Origin: Vampirovibrio chlorellavorus
GTDB taxonomy: Bacteria; Cyanobacteriota; Vampirovibrionia; Vampirovibrionales; Vampirovibrionaceae
NCBI GenBank assembly: GCA_003149345.1
Contig: QFWI01000008.1
Location: 620,001 to 684,000, forward strand
Length of the DNA: 64,000 bases
Reading direction: 5' to 3'
A program made the translations under genes and the position numbers. Position 1 is the stretch's first letter, and each line of letters begins with the position of its first letter. Below, in pieces: positions 52,617 to 62,654 of the stretch. The notes below the pieces were generated by a model, which worked only from the letters and a program-made list of their open reading frames with translations, made no database searches and had not been told where the DNA came from.

Positions 52617-52796
52617 ATGAAATCTTCCACGGACAAGATGACAAGAATCACTATCAGTGTTGATCCTGATGATTATCATGCTTTTGAAGACCTTGCTCAG
52701 AAAGAAGATCGCTCTGCCGCTTGGATGATTCGTAAGGCTATGCGGGAATTTTTAGATGCTCACGGTGACAAGAAGATAGCAGGGACTCAGTCATGA
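52617..52796 (+). CDS. Ribbon-helix-helix regulator heading the type III RM operon
   Basis: A 59-aa CopG/Arc-type protein: strand TRITISVDPDDY, helix HAFEDLAQKED, turn and helix RSAAWMIRKAMREFL. GGGAG lies upstream of the ATG. Its stop overlaps the mod start (ATGA), so translation is coupled. It could repress its own operon through the upstream palindrome, delaying restriction after transfer, in the manner of controller proteins of RM systems. The gene is below common ORF length cut-offs. Confidence 0.7.
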   Translation: MKSSTDKMTRITISVDPDDYHAFEDLAQKEDRSAAWMIRKAMREFLDAHGDKKIAGTQS

Positions 52797-54970
52797 AACT
52801 ACTGGATAACGAGATTCGAGACATTATTAAACATTTGGAAGCTGGTAAACCCCTGCCAGACAAATACCGATTCTTACTGTTCGAGGATAAACGAGAAGTT
52901 GAGCTCGTTTGGAATGGGAAGACTTCTGATATCTGCAACGTAGTGCTGCCGTTTCAGGTGATTGAACAGGTGGATGAACCCCGCAGCGAAAAAGATATGG
53001 CGCTTCAGGGAAATCTCTTTAATCAGCAAACCGGTCGTCAAATGAGTGGCTGGAGTAACAAGCTGATTTGGGGAGATAACAAGCTGATTCTTTCTTCTCT
53101 CAAGAGTGGACCTTTACGTGATGAGATAGAAGCTCAGGGGGGCATTAAACTCATCTATATTGACCCTCCTTTTGATGTGGGTGCTGATTTCAGTATGGAC
53201 ATTGAAATTGGTGGAGAAACACTCACCAAAAAGCCGAACGTGCTTGAAGAAATTGCCTACCGAGATACTTGGGGAAAAGGTGCTGATAGCTTTATCGCAA
53301 TGATTTATGAAAGGTTAGTTTTAATGCGGGATTTACTTGCAGATGATGCCAGTATTTATCTCCATTGTGACTGGAGAGTGAGTGGTTATATAAGATTAGT
53401 TCTTGATGAGATTTTCGGAAAAGACAACTTTATCAACCATATTGTATGGAAACGACAAACATCAAGTGGTTTCAAAGGCAAAAACGCCATGGGAAAAAAT
53501 CATGATGATATTTTTGCTTACAGTCGTTCAAAGGAGTTTATTTATAATACTCAACATATACCTTACTCTGAGCATTATGTATCTCAAAGATTTTGTCACT
53601 CAGATCCAGATGGTAGAAGGTTCAAAGATGCTTTCTTAGGAACTGCAACAACTGCTAAAACAATTGAAAGACTAAAAGAAGAAAATCGTATTTATTATAC
53701 GAAAACGGGAGGTATGAGACTAAAAATATATTTAGATGAAGTCGAAGGTATTCCTTTAGACGATATTTGGACTGACATTAATTTTATTAATTCAATGTCT
53801 GATGAAAGACAGAATTATCCCACACAAAAACCCGAAACATTATTGGAAAGAATACTCAAGGCTTCTTCTAATGAGGGAGATCTTGTTGCTGACTTCTTCT
53901 GTGGTTCTGGAACAACGTGCGCTGTTGCTGAAAAACTGGGCAGGAAATGGATTGGAACCGACCTTGGTAAATTTTCCATTCATACTACTCGAAAACGTTT
54001 AATTACTGTTCAACGGGAGTTAAAAGCAGTTAACAAGTCTTGGCGGGCTTTTGAAATTCTGAACTTAGGTAAGTACGAACGTCAGCACTACATTGGTTTG
54101 AACCCCAATTTGCGAGAGCAAGAGAAGCAGGCCCAGCTTGCCGCTAGGGAACAAGATTTTATCAATCTCATTCTTGATGCCTACAAGGCCGAGGCTGTCA
54201 CGCAGTTTAATACCTTCCAAGGGAAAAAGGCGGGTCGGCTAGTTACCGTTGGGCCAGTGAATATGCCGGTGTCTCGCTTGTTTGTTGAAGAATTGCTTCT
54301 GGAATGTCGCCAAAAACACATTACCAAGGTGGACGTGCTGGGCTTTGAGTTTGAGATGGGTTTGTTCCCCAACATTCAAAATGAGGCCCGTGCCAAAGGA
54401 ATTGACCTCGCGTTGAAATACATTCCTCGGGATGTTTTTGATAAGCGAGCCATTGAAAAGAACCAAGTGGTTTTCCACGACGTTTCGTTTATCGAGGTAA
54501 AACCGCACGTCAAAAAAGGCTCTGTTGCGGTTGAGTTAATCGATTTCTCGGTATTCTATTCACAAGATGCCAGCGGCGCGGACGAGGCGGTGGCTCCAGG
54601 CAAAAGCAAGGTAATTGTGGATAAAGGTCAAGTTGTCAAAATCTCAAAAGACAAAGATGGCATTGTTACCCGTGAAGTATTAACCAAAACCTGGACAGAC
54701 TGGATTGATTACTGGTCCGTTGATTTTGACTTTGAATCCAAGAAGGAAATTGTCACCATTTTCAATGAAGCGACAAGCGAAAATGAAGAGGTCTGGACGG
54801 GCGATTATGTGTTTGAAAACGAATGGCAGTCCTTCCGAACTAAGAAAGATCGCAGTCTCGAATTAAAGACGATTGCCAAAGAGTGTATGCCGGGTCGCCG
54901 AAAAATTGCTGTCAAGGTGGTGGATATTTTCGGCAATGACACCATGAACGTGATTGAGGTGACCGTCTAA
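52793..54970 (+). CDS. mod: Type III restriction-modification system, DNA methyltransferase (Mod)
   Basis: Adenine-N6 methyltransferase of 725 aa that also carries the target recognition function. Catalytic motif IV is D124-PPF (IYIDPPFDVG) and precedes the SAM motif I (D367-FFCGSGTT), the beta-class order used by type III Mod. WKRQTSSGFKGKNAMGKNHD and the TQKPETLLERILKASS block are also typical. The recognition domain is expected between the motifs and in the C-terminal half. It overlaps the RHH gene at its start and res at its end (TAATG). AT-richer than the core genome, consistent with acquisition. Confidence 0.92.
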   Translation: MKLLDNEIRDIIKHLEAGKPLPDKYRFLLFEDKREVELVWNGKTSDICNVVLPFQVIEQVDEPRSEKDMALQGNLFNQQTGRQMSGWSNKLIWGDNKLILSSLKSGPLRDEIEAQGGIKLIYIDPPFDVGADFSMDIEIGGETLTKKPNVLEEIAYRDTWGKGADSFIAMIYERLVLMRDLLADDASIYLHCDWRVSGYIRLVLDEIFGKDNFINHIVWKRQTSSGFKGKNAMGKNHDDIFAYSRSKEFIYNTQHIPYSEHYVSQRFCHSDPDGRRFKDAFLGTATTAKTIERLKEENRIYYTKTGGMRLKIYLDEVEGIPLDDIWTDINFINSMSDERQNYPTQKPETLLERILKASSNEGDLVADFFCGSGTTCAVAEKLGRKWIGTDLGKFSIHTTRKRLITVQRELKAVNKSWRAFEILNLGKYERQHYIGLNPNLREQEKQAQLAAREQDFINLILDAYKAEAVTQFNTFQGKKAGRLVTVGPVNMPVSRLFVEELLLECRQKHITKVDVLGFEFEMGLFPNIQNEARAKGIDLALKYIPRDVFDKRAIEKNQVVFHDVSFIEVKPHVKKGSVAVELIDFSVFYSQDASGADEAVAPGKSKVIVDKGQVVKISKDKDGIVTREVLTKTWTDWIDYWSVDFDFESKKEIVTIFNEATSENEEVWTGDYVFENEWQSFRTKKDRSLELKTIAKECMPGRRKIAVKVVDIFGNDTMNVIEVTV

Positions 54971-57666
54971 TGGCTTTACATCCCGACTTTCCTAAAAGCC
55001 CCCATGAAACCCTTGAGCCTGAAATTCGTTGGTTTCCAGCAGATGAAGCCTTACGCGAAACCAGTTATGAAAAGTTACTCCCGCCGCTTGTTCACGAGCT
55101 GCGAAAACGGGTAAAAGAATGGCGTGATACGGATTACGAAGGCGCAACCGAAACCAGTAAAGCCCTGCTCAATTGGTGGTTCAAAACACCGCATCTCATC
55201 CCCAAAGCTGACGGGAATATGCTGACGTTTCAATATTATTTTGCCCAAAGAGAAGCTATTGAAACCTGCGTTTATCTTTACGATGTTATTAAGGTTAAAG
55301 ACAAATACGACTTGCTTCGATTTGATTCGTCAGAAGCCGTTTCAGCCGGGATGTTTGATGAAACGTGGCGACGGTTTGTTGTCAAAATGGCAACCGGTGC
55401 TGGTAAAACTAAAGTGATGAGCCTGATGCTCACTTGGAGTTACTTTCACAAGCTATATGAGCCAGAATCAGACTTGGCTCGAAACTTCTTGGTTATTGCG
55501 CCGAACATCATTGTTTTGGATCGGATTCGCACTGACTTTGACGGGCTCCGTATTTTCTTTAATGACCCCGTATTACCTGATAATGGCTATGAAGGCCAAA
55601 ATTGGCGAGATGATTTTCAACTGACCCTCCACATCCAGGATGAAGTTCGGGTTACTCGAAAAACTGGCAATATCTTCCTCACGAACATTCACCGTGTTTA
55701 CTCCGGCAATGATGTTATGCCTTCTGCCGATGATGAGGACACCATGGATTACTTCCTGGGCAAACGTCCTACGGGTGAAACCAACGACTCTAAAGTGGAC
55801 TTAGGGGATATTGTTCGGGATATTGACGAGCTGGTTATTCTGAATGACGAGGCGCACCATATCCACGATAGCCGATTGGCTTGGTTCAAATCCATTGAAG
55901 ATATTCACCACCGCTTGTTGCACAAAGACAAGTTCTTATCCCTGCAAATGGATGTGACCGCAACACCCAAGCACAATAACGGCGCTATTTTTGTTCAAAC
56001 CGTCTCGGACTATCCATTGGTAGAGGCTATCTATCAGAACGTTGTAAAGCACCCGATTCTACCGGATTCCGCTAGCCGGGCCAAGCTCCACGAGCGTCAA
56101 AGCTCGCGTTACACCGAGAAATATGCCGACTATTTGAACTTGGGCATGGAAGAGTGGCGTAAAGCTTATACCGAGCATGAGAAGCTTGGAAAGAAAGCCA
56201 TTCTCTTTGTGATGACTGATGATACCAAAAACTGTGATGACGTGGCGACCTATTTGGAGGAGACCTTCCCAGAGCTAAAGGGTGCCGTATTGGTCATCCA
56301 CACTAAAAATAATGGGGAAATCAGTGAGTCTTCAACAGGAAAGAACAAGGAAGAGCTGGAAAAGCTCAGAGAGCAATCTAACCAAATCGATAGCTGGGAA
56401 AGCCCCTATAAGGCGATTGTCTCGGTCTTGATGCTAAAAGAGGGGTGGGACGTTAAAAACGTGACTACCATTGTGGGCTTGAGGGCGTACTCATCCAAAA
56501 GCAATATTCTCCCTGAGCAAACCCTGGGCCGAGGTCTTAGAAAAATGTATCCCGGCAATAACGTTGAAGAATACGTTAGCGTTGTTGGTACTGATGCCTT
56601 TATGGACTTTGTTGAGTCCATCCAATCGGAAGGCGTTGAGCTGGAGCGTAAAGCGATGGGTGAAGGAACTCGACCCAAAACGCCCCTCATTGTTGAAGTA
56701 GACAACGAAAACACTTCCAAAGACGTTGATAACCTTGATATTGAAATTCCCGTATTGAGCCCCAGAATCTACCGGGAATATAAAAATCTGGCGGACCTTG
56801 ATGTCTCTGGCTTTGGCACTCGGAAGTTAGAGTACCGCTCCTTCTCAGAAGCCGAACAGCGGGAAATCGTTTTCAAAGACATCACCACCGGCGAGGTTTC
56901 TCATACTACCTTCTTGGATAGCGTTGCTATTACTGACTATCGTTCTGTTGTAGGGTATTTTACTCAAATCATCATGAAGGACTTACGCCTTGTGAGTGGC
57001 TACGATGTGCTTTATGGGAAGGTGAAAGCCTTTATCCGGGATTATCTGTTTGCCACCAGCGTGGACCTAGATAGTCTGAATACTCTGCGGAATCTTTCAG
57101 AGGTTGCAGCAACCCGAACCATCATTGAATCCTTTAAAAAGCAGATTAACGCCTTAACAGTTCAAGACAAGGGTGATGCTGAAATCCGGGATTACATCAA
57201 GCTCAGGAAGACTCGCCCATTTGTGGTTAAAGAACAAGGCTATCTGATTCCTAAGAAGAGTATCTTCAACAAGATTATTGGTGATAGTCACCTGGAATTG
57301 CAGTTTGCCTCTTTCCTGGACAGTTGTGACGATATCATCTCCTATGCCAAAAACTACATGGCGGTTCACTTCACCATTGACTACGTGAATGCCGATGGCA
57401 ATATCTCAAACTATTACCCTGACTTTATTGTGAAGAAGTCCGCATCTGAAGTTTTTATTATTGAGACCAAGGGCCTTGAAGATCTCGATGTTCCGCTCAA
57501 AATGGAACGGCTCAAGCAGTGGTGCAAAGACATCAATGCTGCCCAGTCAAAGGTTACCTACGATTTTGTGTTTGTGGACGAAGAGGGTTTCCACAAATAT
57601 AGCCCCAAGTCTTTTTCCAGCTTGGTCAATGCCTTCCAGCAATACAAAGAAGCAGGGGTGTCATAA
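54970..57666 (+). CDS. res: Type III restriction enzyme, helicase/endonuclease subunit (Res)
   Basis: An 898-aa ATP-dependent translocase and nuclease that acts with Mod. Walker A is MATGAGKT (G143-T147), the DEAH box at D293 (LNDEAHHIHD), followed by MDVTATP. Helicase motif VI region reads EQTLGRGLRKMYPG. The C-terminal nuclease has PDF-x13-ETK (D818, E832, K834), a PD-(D/E)xK site as in EcoP enzymes. All catalytic elements are intact. The next gene begins 3 bp after the stop. Confidence 0.92.
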   Translation: MALHPDFPKSPHETLEPEIRWFPADEALRETSYEKLLPPLVHELRKRVKEWRDTDYEGATETSKALLNWWFKTPHLIPKADGNMLTFQYYFAQREAIETCVYLYDVIKVKDKYDLLRFDSSEAVSAGMFDETWRRFVVKMATGAGKTKVMSLMLTWSYFHKLYEPESDLARNFLVIAPNIIVLDRIRTDFDGLRIFFNDPVLPDNGYEGQNWRDDFQLTLHIQDEVRVTRKTGNIFLTNIHRVYSGNDVMPSADDEDTMDYFLGKRPTGETNDSKVDLGDIVRDIDELVILNDEAHHIHDSRLAWFKSIEDIHHRLLHKDKFLSLQMDVTATPKHNNGAIFVQTVSDYPLVEAIYQNVVKHPILPDSASRAKLHERQSSRYTEKYADYLNLGMEEWRKAYTEHEKLGKKAILFVMTDDTKNCDDVATYLEETFPELKGAVLVIHTKNNGEISESSTGKNKEELEKLREQSNQIDSWESPYKAIVSVLMLKEGWDVKNVTTIVGLRAYSSKSNILPEQTLGRGLRKMYPGNNVEEYVSVVGTDAFMDFVESIQSEGVELERKAMGEGTRPKTPLIVEVDNENTSKDVDNLDIEIPVLSPRIYREYKNLADLDVSGFGTRKLEYRSFSEAEQREIVFKDITTGEVSHTTFLDSVAITDYRSVVGYFTQIIMKDLRLVSGYDVLYGKVKAFIRDYLFATSVDLDSLNTLRNLSEVAATRTIIESFKKQINALTVQDKGDAEIRDYIKLRKTRPFVVKEQGYLIPKKSIFNKIIGDSHLELQFASFLDSCDDIISYAKNYMAVHFTIDYVNADGNISNYYPDFIVKKSASEVFIIETKGLEDLDVPLKMERLKQWCKDINAAQSKVTYDFVFVDEEGFHKYSPKSFSSLVNAFQQYKEAGVS

Positions 57667-57669
57667 ACT

Positions 57670-60246
57670 GTGTCACCATCTCCGCACGATTTTAAGCATT
57701 TAGCCCTTCCTTTTAAGCTTAAAGGTAGAGCAAGGCTTTATGGTCATAGCAACACAAGTAATCAAACCGATTTAAATAAGCAGAATAGAGATCAACACAG
57801 TACGGACCTAAGGGGAAGTGCGAGGAATTTAACAGATCAATGAAAAAATAAACGTCAAGCTCGAATCCAGAATAACTTACCTGAAATACCTTCTGGCATT
57901 CCTTTTGTTCTTGAAATTGATCCAGAATCAGACAATTTGGAATTTCTTTTGACAACATTTAATCTTGAAGTTATCAGTGAGCAAGAAGATGGATTTGTTA
58001 TTGTTACCTCTGAGGATTTTGATTTAGCAACCTTTTTTGAAAAACTCGAACGATTTGCACAAGGGCAGCATGGTGGTGGAAATGTAGCAAAAATATATTC
58101 AATCCACGACGATGAAACATCCCGTCTTCAGAGAATTCTTTCGGAAGAACTCTACGAAAAATGGCCACAAATAACTGATGAACAAACATATATTGTTGAG
58201 GTTGGCATTGAATGTTTGGGGACCAATAAACTGACCGAGCCGCCCGAACATAACGAAGATGAAAGTGACGCACATTATCAACAACGTCTAGCAAACTGGA
58301 GAGACCGTGCTGATAAAGTTTATCAGGCATGGGATGATTTGAAAATCCAACGAGAAACAGCCATACAAACCTTTGTAGAAGGATATAATGGACAAATCCG
58401 AAATACTATTGACGGGGCGACTACTACAAGTTCCGAACTTCCAGATAGTTTTACCACTAGAATCTGCATCTCAGGAAAGGGTTTGCGAGATCTTGCTTTT
58501 AACTTTCCATATGTGTTTGAGATTGTTGAACCTGATGATGTGAAATATCCTTCTATATACGGTAGTATTCCTGAGCCGGAGCAATTACCTGTAGATATAA
58601 TACCTCCTGATCAAAATGCCCCAAAAGTATGTGTTATTGATAGTGGGATTCAGGAGGGGCATCGATATTTATCTCCGGCAATTGATTCAGCGAATTCGTA
58701 TTGCTATCTTCCCAATCAGCATGCAGATGTAGCTGATTATGTAGATAATGGAGGGCATGGCACCAGAGTGGCTGGTGCAGTATTGTACCCTAGAGAGATA
58801 CCAAGAGATGGTATTTATCGGCTTTCCTGCTGGATTCAGAACGCACGGGTTCTGAATAATGAAAATAAATTGCCCGAAGAGCTTTTTCCACCGGCTTTAT
58901 TACAAATGATAATTAACCGTTATCATAATTTGGGAACAAAAATCTTTAATCACTCAATTGCTGGAATTTTACCTTGCCGTCGGAAACATATGTCAGCTTG
59001 GGCCGCTGAAATTGATAAGATGTCTTTTGAAAAAGACATTCTTATTATCCAGGCAGCAGGAAATATTTATACAGACTCAGCAAATCCTTTTCGCTTGGGT
59101 GTTCAGCAACACTTGGCTTCCGGTAGAAATTACCCTGATTATTTATTGGAAGACTCTTGCAGAATACCAAACCCTGCACAAAGTTTAAATGCATTGACTG
59201 TTGGAGCCATCACTGAAAGCGGGATTCGCAATCATATTCTCGAATCCTTGGGAGATAGCGACTGGCCTTCTGCTATTACTTCAACTGGACCAGGAATTTG
59301 GGATGTCATTAAGCCTGATGTTGTTGAGTATGGTGGGACTTATGCAATAGACACAGGGAATCCTCCTAATATCATTCCTGTAGAAGAATTGTGTCCTGAA
59401 TTGATAAGGGCGAATACAGGACCAGCTTTTGCACGAGATGCCGTTGGGACTTCATTTGCGGCTCCTAAAGTCTCCCATGTTGCGTCTGCCATTCAAAGCG
59501 TCCTACCTAATGAACCAGCATTGTTATACCGTGCCTTAATTGCTCAATCAGCTCGATGGCCTGATTGGGCAGAGCAAATACCCGATAGACTACAAGTGTT
59601 ACGGTATATTGGTTATGGCCTACCGGACCTCGAACGTTCGACATCTAATAATGATTATCGAGTAACTCTTATCACAAATGGAATACTGGAAATTTCTGCA
59701 AGAGAGGCCCATATTTTTGAGGTAACCATTCCTGAGTCTTTACGCGATGTAGGAGAAGACTATGATATTTTGGTTGAGATAACACTCTCATACGCTGCAA
59801 TGCCGAGAAGAACAAGAAGGAATCGAAGAGGCTACTTATCAACTTGGCTTGATTGGCATACCAGTCATATTGGAGAGCCAGCAGAGGGTTTTGCTAACCG
59901 AATAATCAATGATGGTCAAAGAGCACAAGATAATTTTGATGATCGTTTTCCTTGGTTTATTGGGAATCGCTCTAATTCTGGTAGAGGAGGCGTTCGAGGT
60001 TTAAGTAGAAGTGCCGGAACCCTTCAAAAAGATTGGGCTAGAATCAAGTCAAGACAGTTGAGTTCGGGTTTTTGTATAGGTGTTGTTGGTCATCCAGGCT
60101 GGGATAAAGATCCAGACTCAAAAGCAAAATACTCTCTTGCGATCAGTTTTGAGTCTGTCAATAGCGATCTAGAACTGTACAGTCAAATCCAAATTGCTAA
60201 TGAAATCGAGATTGAACAAGAGCAAGAAGTTGAAATCGAGATTTAA
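57670..60246 (+). CDS. IetS-like subtilisin (S8) protease, interrupted by an in-frame TGA
   Basis: S8 family serine protease of the kind paired with an AAA ATPase in the IetAS (Gao_Iet) defence/stability system. The triad is visible: Asp at 58639 (VCVIDSGIQEG), His at 58756 (GGHGTRVAGA), Ser at 59452 (VGTSFAAPKVS), with the oxyanion Asn in IQAAGN. The natural start is GTG at 57670, with AGGGG upstream and 3 bp after res, reading HLALPFKLKGRARLYG. After 57 codons a TGA (57841-57843) interrupts the frame, which then continues in phase to 60246. The TTG at 57937 is only an internal codon. Either a nonsense mutation or readthrough. Confidence 0.8.
57841..57843 (+). other. In-frame TGA inside the protease gene
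   Basis: Reads LTDQ-stop-KNKRQARIQNNLPEIP. Related proteins, as I recall the family, have Trp at or near this place, so a single TGG to TGA change would explain it. TGA acts as an ordinary stop in many other genes of the window, so code reassignment is not supported. Confidence 0.7.
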
Positions 60247-61220
60247 GATTTTCTTTTTGCTATGCTAATTGCTGATTCAAGATGAACTTGTTTTACTTCA
60301 TCTTCCCCTGATAAAACGCTTGTCTTAGCAGCATTTTGCGCAATAGCAACAACGTTAGCTGCCGAATATTCAAATAGTTGCTCAATGATCTTGGGGTAGT
60401 TTATTTCTTTTGATGTTTTCATTGCAGAAAGTGTCATATCCAGGAGTTTTCTAATTTCTGCCTTTCCAGGTTTTGGCACTTCAAAGACATCATCAAAGCG
60501 TCTGAACAAAGCATCATCCAATGAATCTTCCAAATTTGTTGTAGCGACTAAAAGACCTGGAAGTTCATATTCTTCTAAAAGCTGTAATAAAGTATTTACT
60601 ATTCGAGGAATTTCTCCCACATCATTTTTGGTGGTTCGAGAACGTGCTATAAAATCACACTCATCAAGTAATAGTAGACATGGCTTCTCATTAGCTGCAT
60701 CAAAAATAGCCCGTAAGTTAGAGGCCGATTCACCAAAAAATGAAGATAAAATTGAATCAAAACGAACCTTTAAGACAGGAAGACCTGTATTCCAAGCCAA
60801 TCGTTCGGCACCTAAGGTTTTTCCACAGCCAGGGGGACCATGAAGAATGATCTTCTTCTTCGGCTTTAACCCAAAGAGAGCTAAACGCTCCCTAGCGGCA
60901 TATTCCTTTTCAATACGAACAAACCTTTCCTCAATCTCATGAGGAAGAACCATATGATGCCTTAATTTTTCAGATGGAATAACCGCGGCAAGAGGTTGAT
61001 CATATCTTCTGCTAGTAGGCAATTCTTTCAGAGAGTTATTAGATACTTGTTTTGTATTTTTAGAATTAGCTTTTTGAAGAACTGTCTCCAGTTCTTTTGC
61101 AAGTTTCTCATGGCCTCTTAAACGCTCGTCCTCTATTATTTTTGTAGTTAGTTTTTTGAGGCTTTCGTCATTTTCATCTGCAATCGCATGGAAGAGGCGC
61201 TTAAGCAGTTCAGCTTTCAT
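60243..61220 (-). CDS. IetA-like AAA+ ATPase
   Basis: A 325-aa ATPase. Residues ~1-95 are a helical, charged N-terminal region (coiled-coil-like). The AAA module follows: Walker A LHGPPGCGKTLGAERLA, Walker B CLLLLDECDFIA, sensor 1 LLVATTNLEDSLD and Arg finger region ALFRRFDDVFEVP. AAA ATPases of this kind are the partners of S8 proteases in IetAS. It is convergent with the protease gene and overlaps it by 4 bp, unlike the same-strand arrangement known for ietAS. The start chosen has GGAAGTG upstream; a GTG at 61271 is an alternative. Confidence 0.85.
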   Translation of the reverse strand: MKAELLKRLFHAIADENDESLKKLTTKIIEDERLRGHEKLAKELETVLQKANSKNTKQVSNNSLKELPTSRRYDQPLAAVIPSEKLRHHMVLPHEIEERFVRIEKEYAARERLALFGLKPKKKIILHGPPGCGKTLGAERLAWNTGLPVLKVRFDSILSSFFGESASNLRAIFDAANEKPCLLLLDECDFIARSRTTKNDVGEIPRIVNTLLQLLEEYELPGLLVATTNLEDSLDDALFRRFDDVFEVPKPGKAEIRKLLDMTLSAMKTSKEINYPKIIEQLFEYSAANVVAIAQNAAKTSVLSGEDEVKQVHLESAISIAKRKS

Positions 61221-61467
61221 ATAGTCACTTCCATCATGTAAACCATCCTTAACATTTTTTAATGTTATCACAAACGGTCATAAAGTGCCTCTATTATTTG
61301 ATTTTCGCAGGAGAGCTCGGCGTAAAAAGAATTTGAACTCTCATATAAAATCATACTCATCCATTCTCAATATTTTAGCTACCCTTGCCCCTATAAGTGA
61401 TTTGTTTCCCCATCGCAAGAATACCGACAAGATATAAATGTTTATAAATCATTAAAAAGTTTTAAGC

Positions 61468-61893
61468 TTAAGCGAAAAAAGCATGAAACAAGATTCCTAA
61501 CATAAAAAAGCCAAATAACAGAGCGCAATAGGCAAGCAAATAAAAAAAATATTTTTTATGTTTTGATCCAGTATTCTGTTTTTGCTCTTCTGTATTATTC
61601 ATCAAAACAATTTGGTCTGCAAATTGTTGCGTATTCTCCTCCAAGGTTTGACATAGCGCTTCTAAAGAACGATTGATCATTTCACTTCCCATGGCAGAGG
61701 CCTGGTTTAGTCTCTCTATGCCTTCAGATACAACCAGCTTGTTTTGCTCTTCCAGCAAAGCTTGAAACTTTTCTATGTAATGAGAAAGCAACAGGTCATT
61801 CAGGGTGACTGCCACAAAAACCGGATCATCCGGCTTTAAAGTAATCTGGTGTTTCTTCTGAATTTCTTGAATCAGCACTTGCGTTTCCATCAT
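61468..61893 (-). CDS. traM: TraM-like conjugal transfer protein
   Basis: A 141-aa protein: helical coiled-coil-like body (~15-105) and one C-terminal membrane segment (YFFYLLAYCALLFGFFMLGIL). Size, C-terminal anchor and position as the last gene of a traK-traL-traM operon match RP4 TraM, an oriT-adjacent auxiliary protein. Assigned mainly by synteny. The start is 5 bp after the traL stop. The 250 bp to the ATPase gene are AT-rich and empty. Confidence 0.7.
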   Translation of the reverse strand: MMETQVLIQEIQKKHQITLKPDDPVFVAVTLNDLLLSHYIEKFQALLEEQNKLVVSEGIERLNQASAMGSEMINRSLEALCQTLEENTQQFADQIVLMNNTEEQKQNTGSKHKKYFFYLLAYCALLFGFFMLGILFHAFFA

Positions 61894-61898
61894 GGGCT

Positions 61899-62624
61899 TT
61901 ATACCGCCACCGCATCCATTTGTTCAAACAGATTTCGCTTGACCATGGTCAGCCGCTGCTTGGCCATCAACTCAAAAATAGGGTTCTCTCTCACTTCAGC
62001 AAAGGTGGCCCGGTGGGCCAGCATCATTTCCACATCCTGGCCAAATGTCGAGGACGTTTGCCTGGGAATACGAATCAACCCACTGATACGCGCCTTGTGG
62101 CGTTGATACACCTTCATCTCTTCAAAAGTTTTGCCATCATCACTAACGATCGGGCCAAAGTATTCATTCAGCCAGACCATCAAACTGGCCTGCTGCGGTA
62201 AGTGTTCGGCCAGCTTGCCAAACCCGGTCAAAGTATCTCGCAACCCCTGAGAGCCGCTGATCAACGTGTGGATACAGACTTCTTTGTCATTCTCTAAGAG
62301 TAGGTTGATGACATCGTTTTCCAGTAAATAGTTGGAAAGAGGCAAAAAGGAGGCGGCTCCGTTATCAATCACAAAATGACTATCTTGCTCAATCAGCAGA
62401 GTCATCATCTGGTCAAACTTACGTGGATTCAGTTCATTGCCGTCCATCAGCTCCAGGCGTTGCACATTAAAGGCTTTATAGCCCGAAAACGTGGCATTCA
62501 CCGGATCGGTATCAATACAAATGACATCCCGGTCATGCTCCTGGTGATACTGAGCCAACAAGGACGCTACAAAGGTTTTACCCACTCCCCCTTTGCCCTG
62601 TAATATGAAATGCACTCGTTTCAT
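61899..62624 (-). CDS. traL: TraL-like ParA/MinD-type ATPase of the transfer region
   Basis: A 241-aa P-loop ATPase beginning MKRVHFILQGKGGVGKTFVA (deviant Walker A GKGGVGKT), with the IDTDPVNATFSGYKAFNV block characteristic of RP4 TraL rather than of partition ParA. FVIDNGAASFLPLSNYL follows. It lies between traK and traM as in RP4 Tra1. Exact role unclear even in RP4; possibly positioning of the relaxosome or membrane recruitment. Confidence 0.85.
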   Translation of the reverse strand: MKRVHFILQGKGGVGKTFVASLLAQYHQEHDRDVICIDTDPVNATFSGYKAFNVQRLELMDGNELNPRKFDQMMTLLIEQDSHFVIDNGAASFLPLSNYLLENDVINLLLENDKEVCIHTLISGSQGLRDTLTGFGKLAEHLPQQASLMVWLNEYFGPIVSDDGKTFEEMKVYQRHKARISGLIRIPRQTSSTFGQDVEMMLAHRATFAEVRENPIFELMAKQRLTMVKRNLFEQMDAVAV

Positions 62625-62654
62625 TTAGATATACTCCTCTCACTGGTGTTTGAT

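Noticed and set aside
57841..57843. Reassignment of TGA to an amino acid in this genome
   Set aside because: TGA is the terminal codon of many intact genes here (for example at the ATGA overlaps), and all Trp residues seen are TGG; a local mutation is simpler.
57937..60246. Protease gene starting at the TTG at 57937
   Set aside because: The frame extends upstream with clearly conserved protein sequence, and the TTG has no ribosome site; it is an internal codon after the TGA.
61899..62624. ParA partition protein, which would mean an integrated plasmid replicon
   Set aside because: The QGKGGVGKT and DTDPVNATFSGYKAFNV blocks and the traK/traM neighbours fit TraL; no ParB, parS or replication gene is seen.
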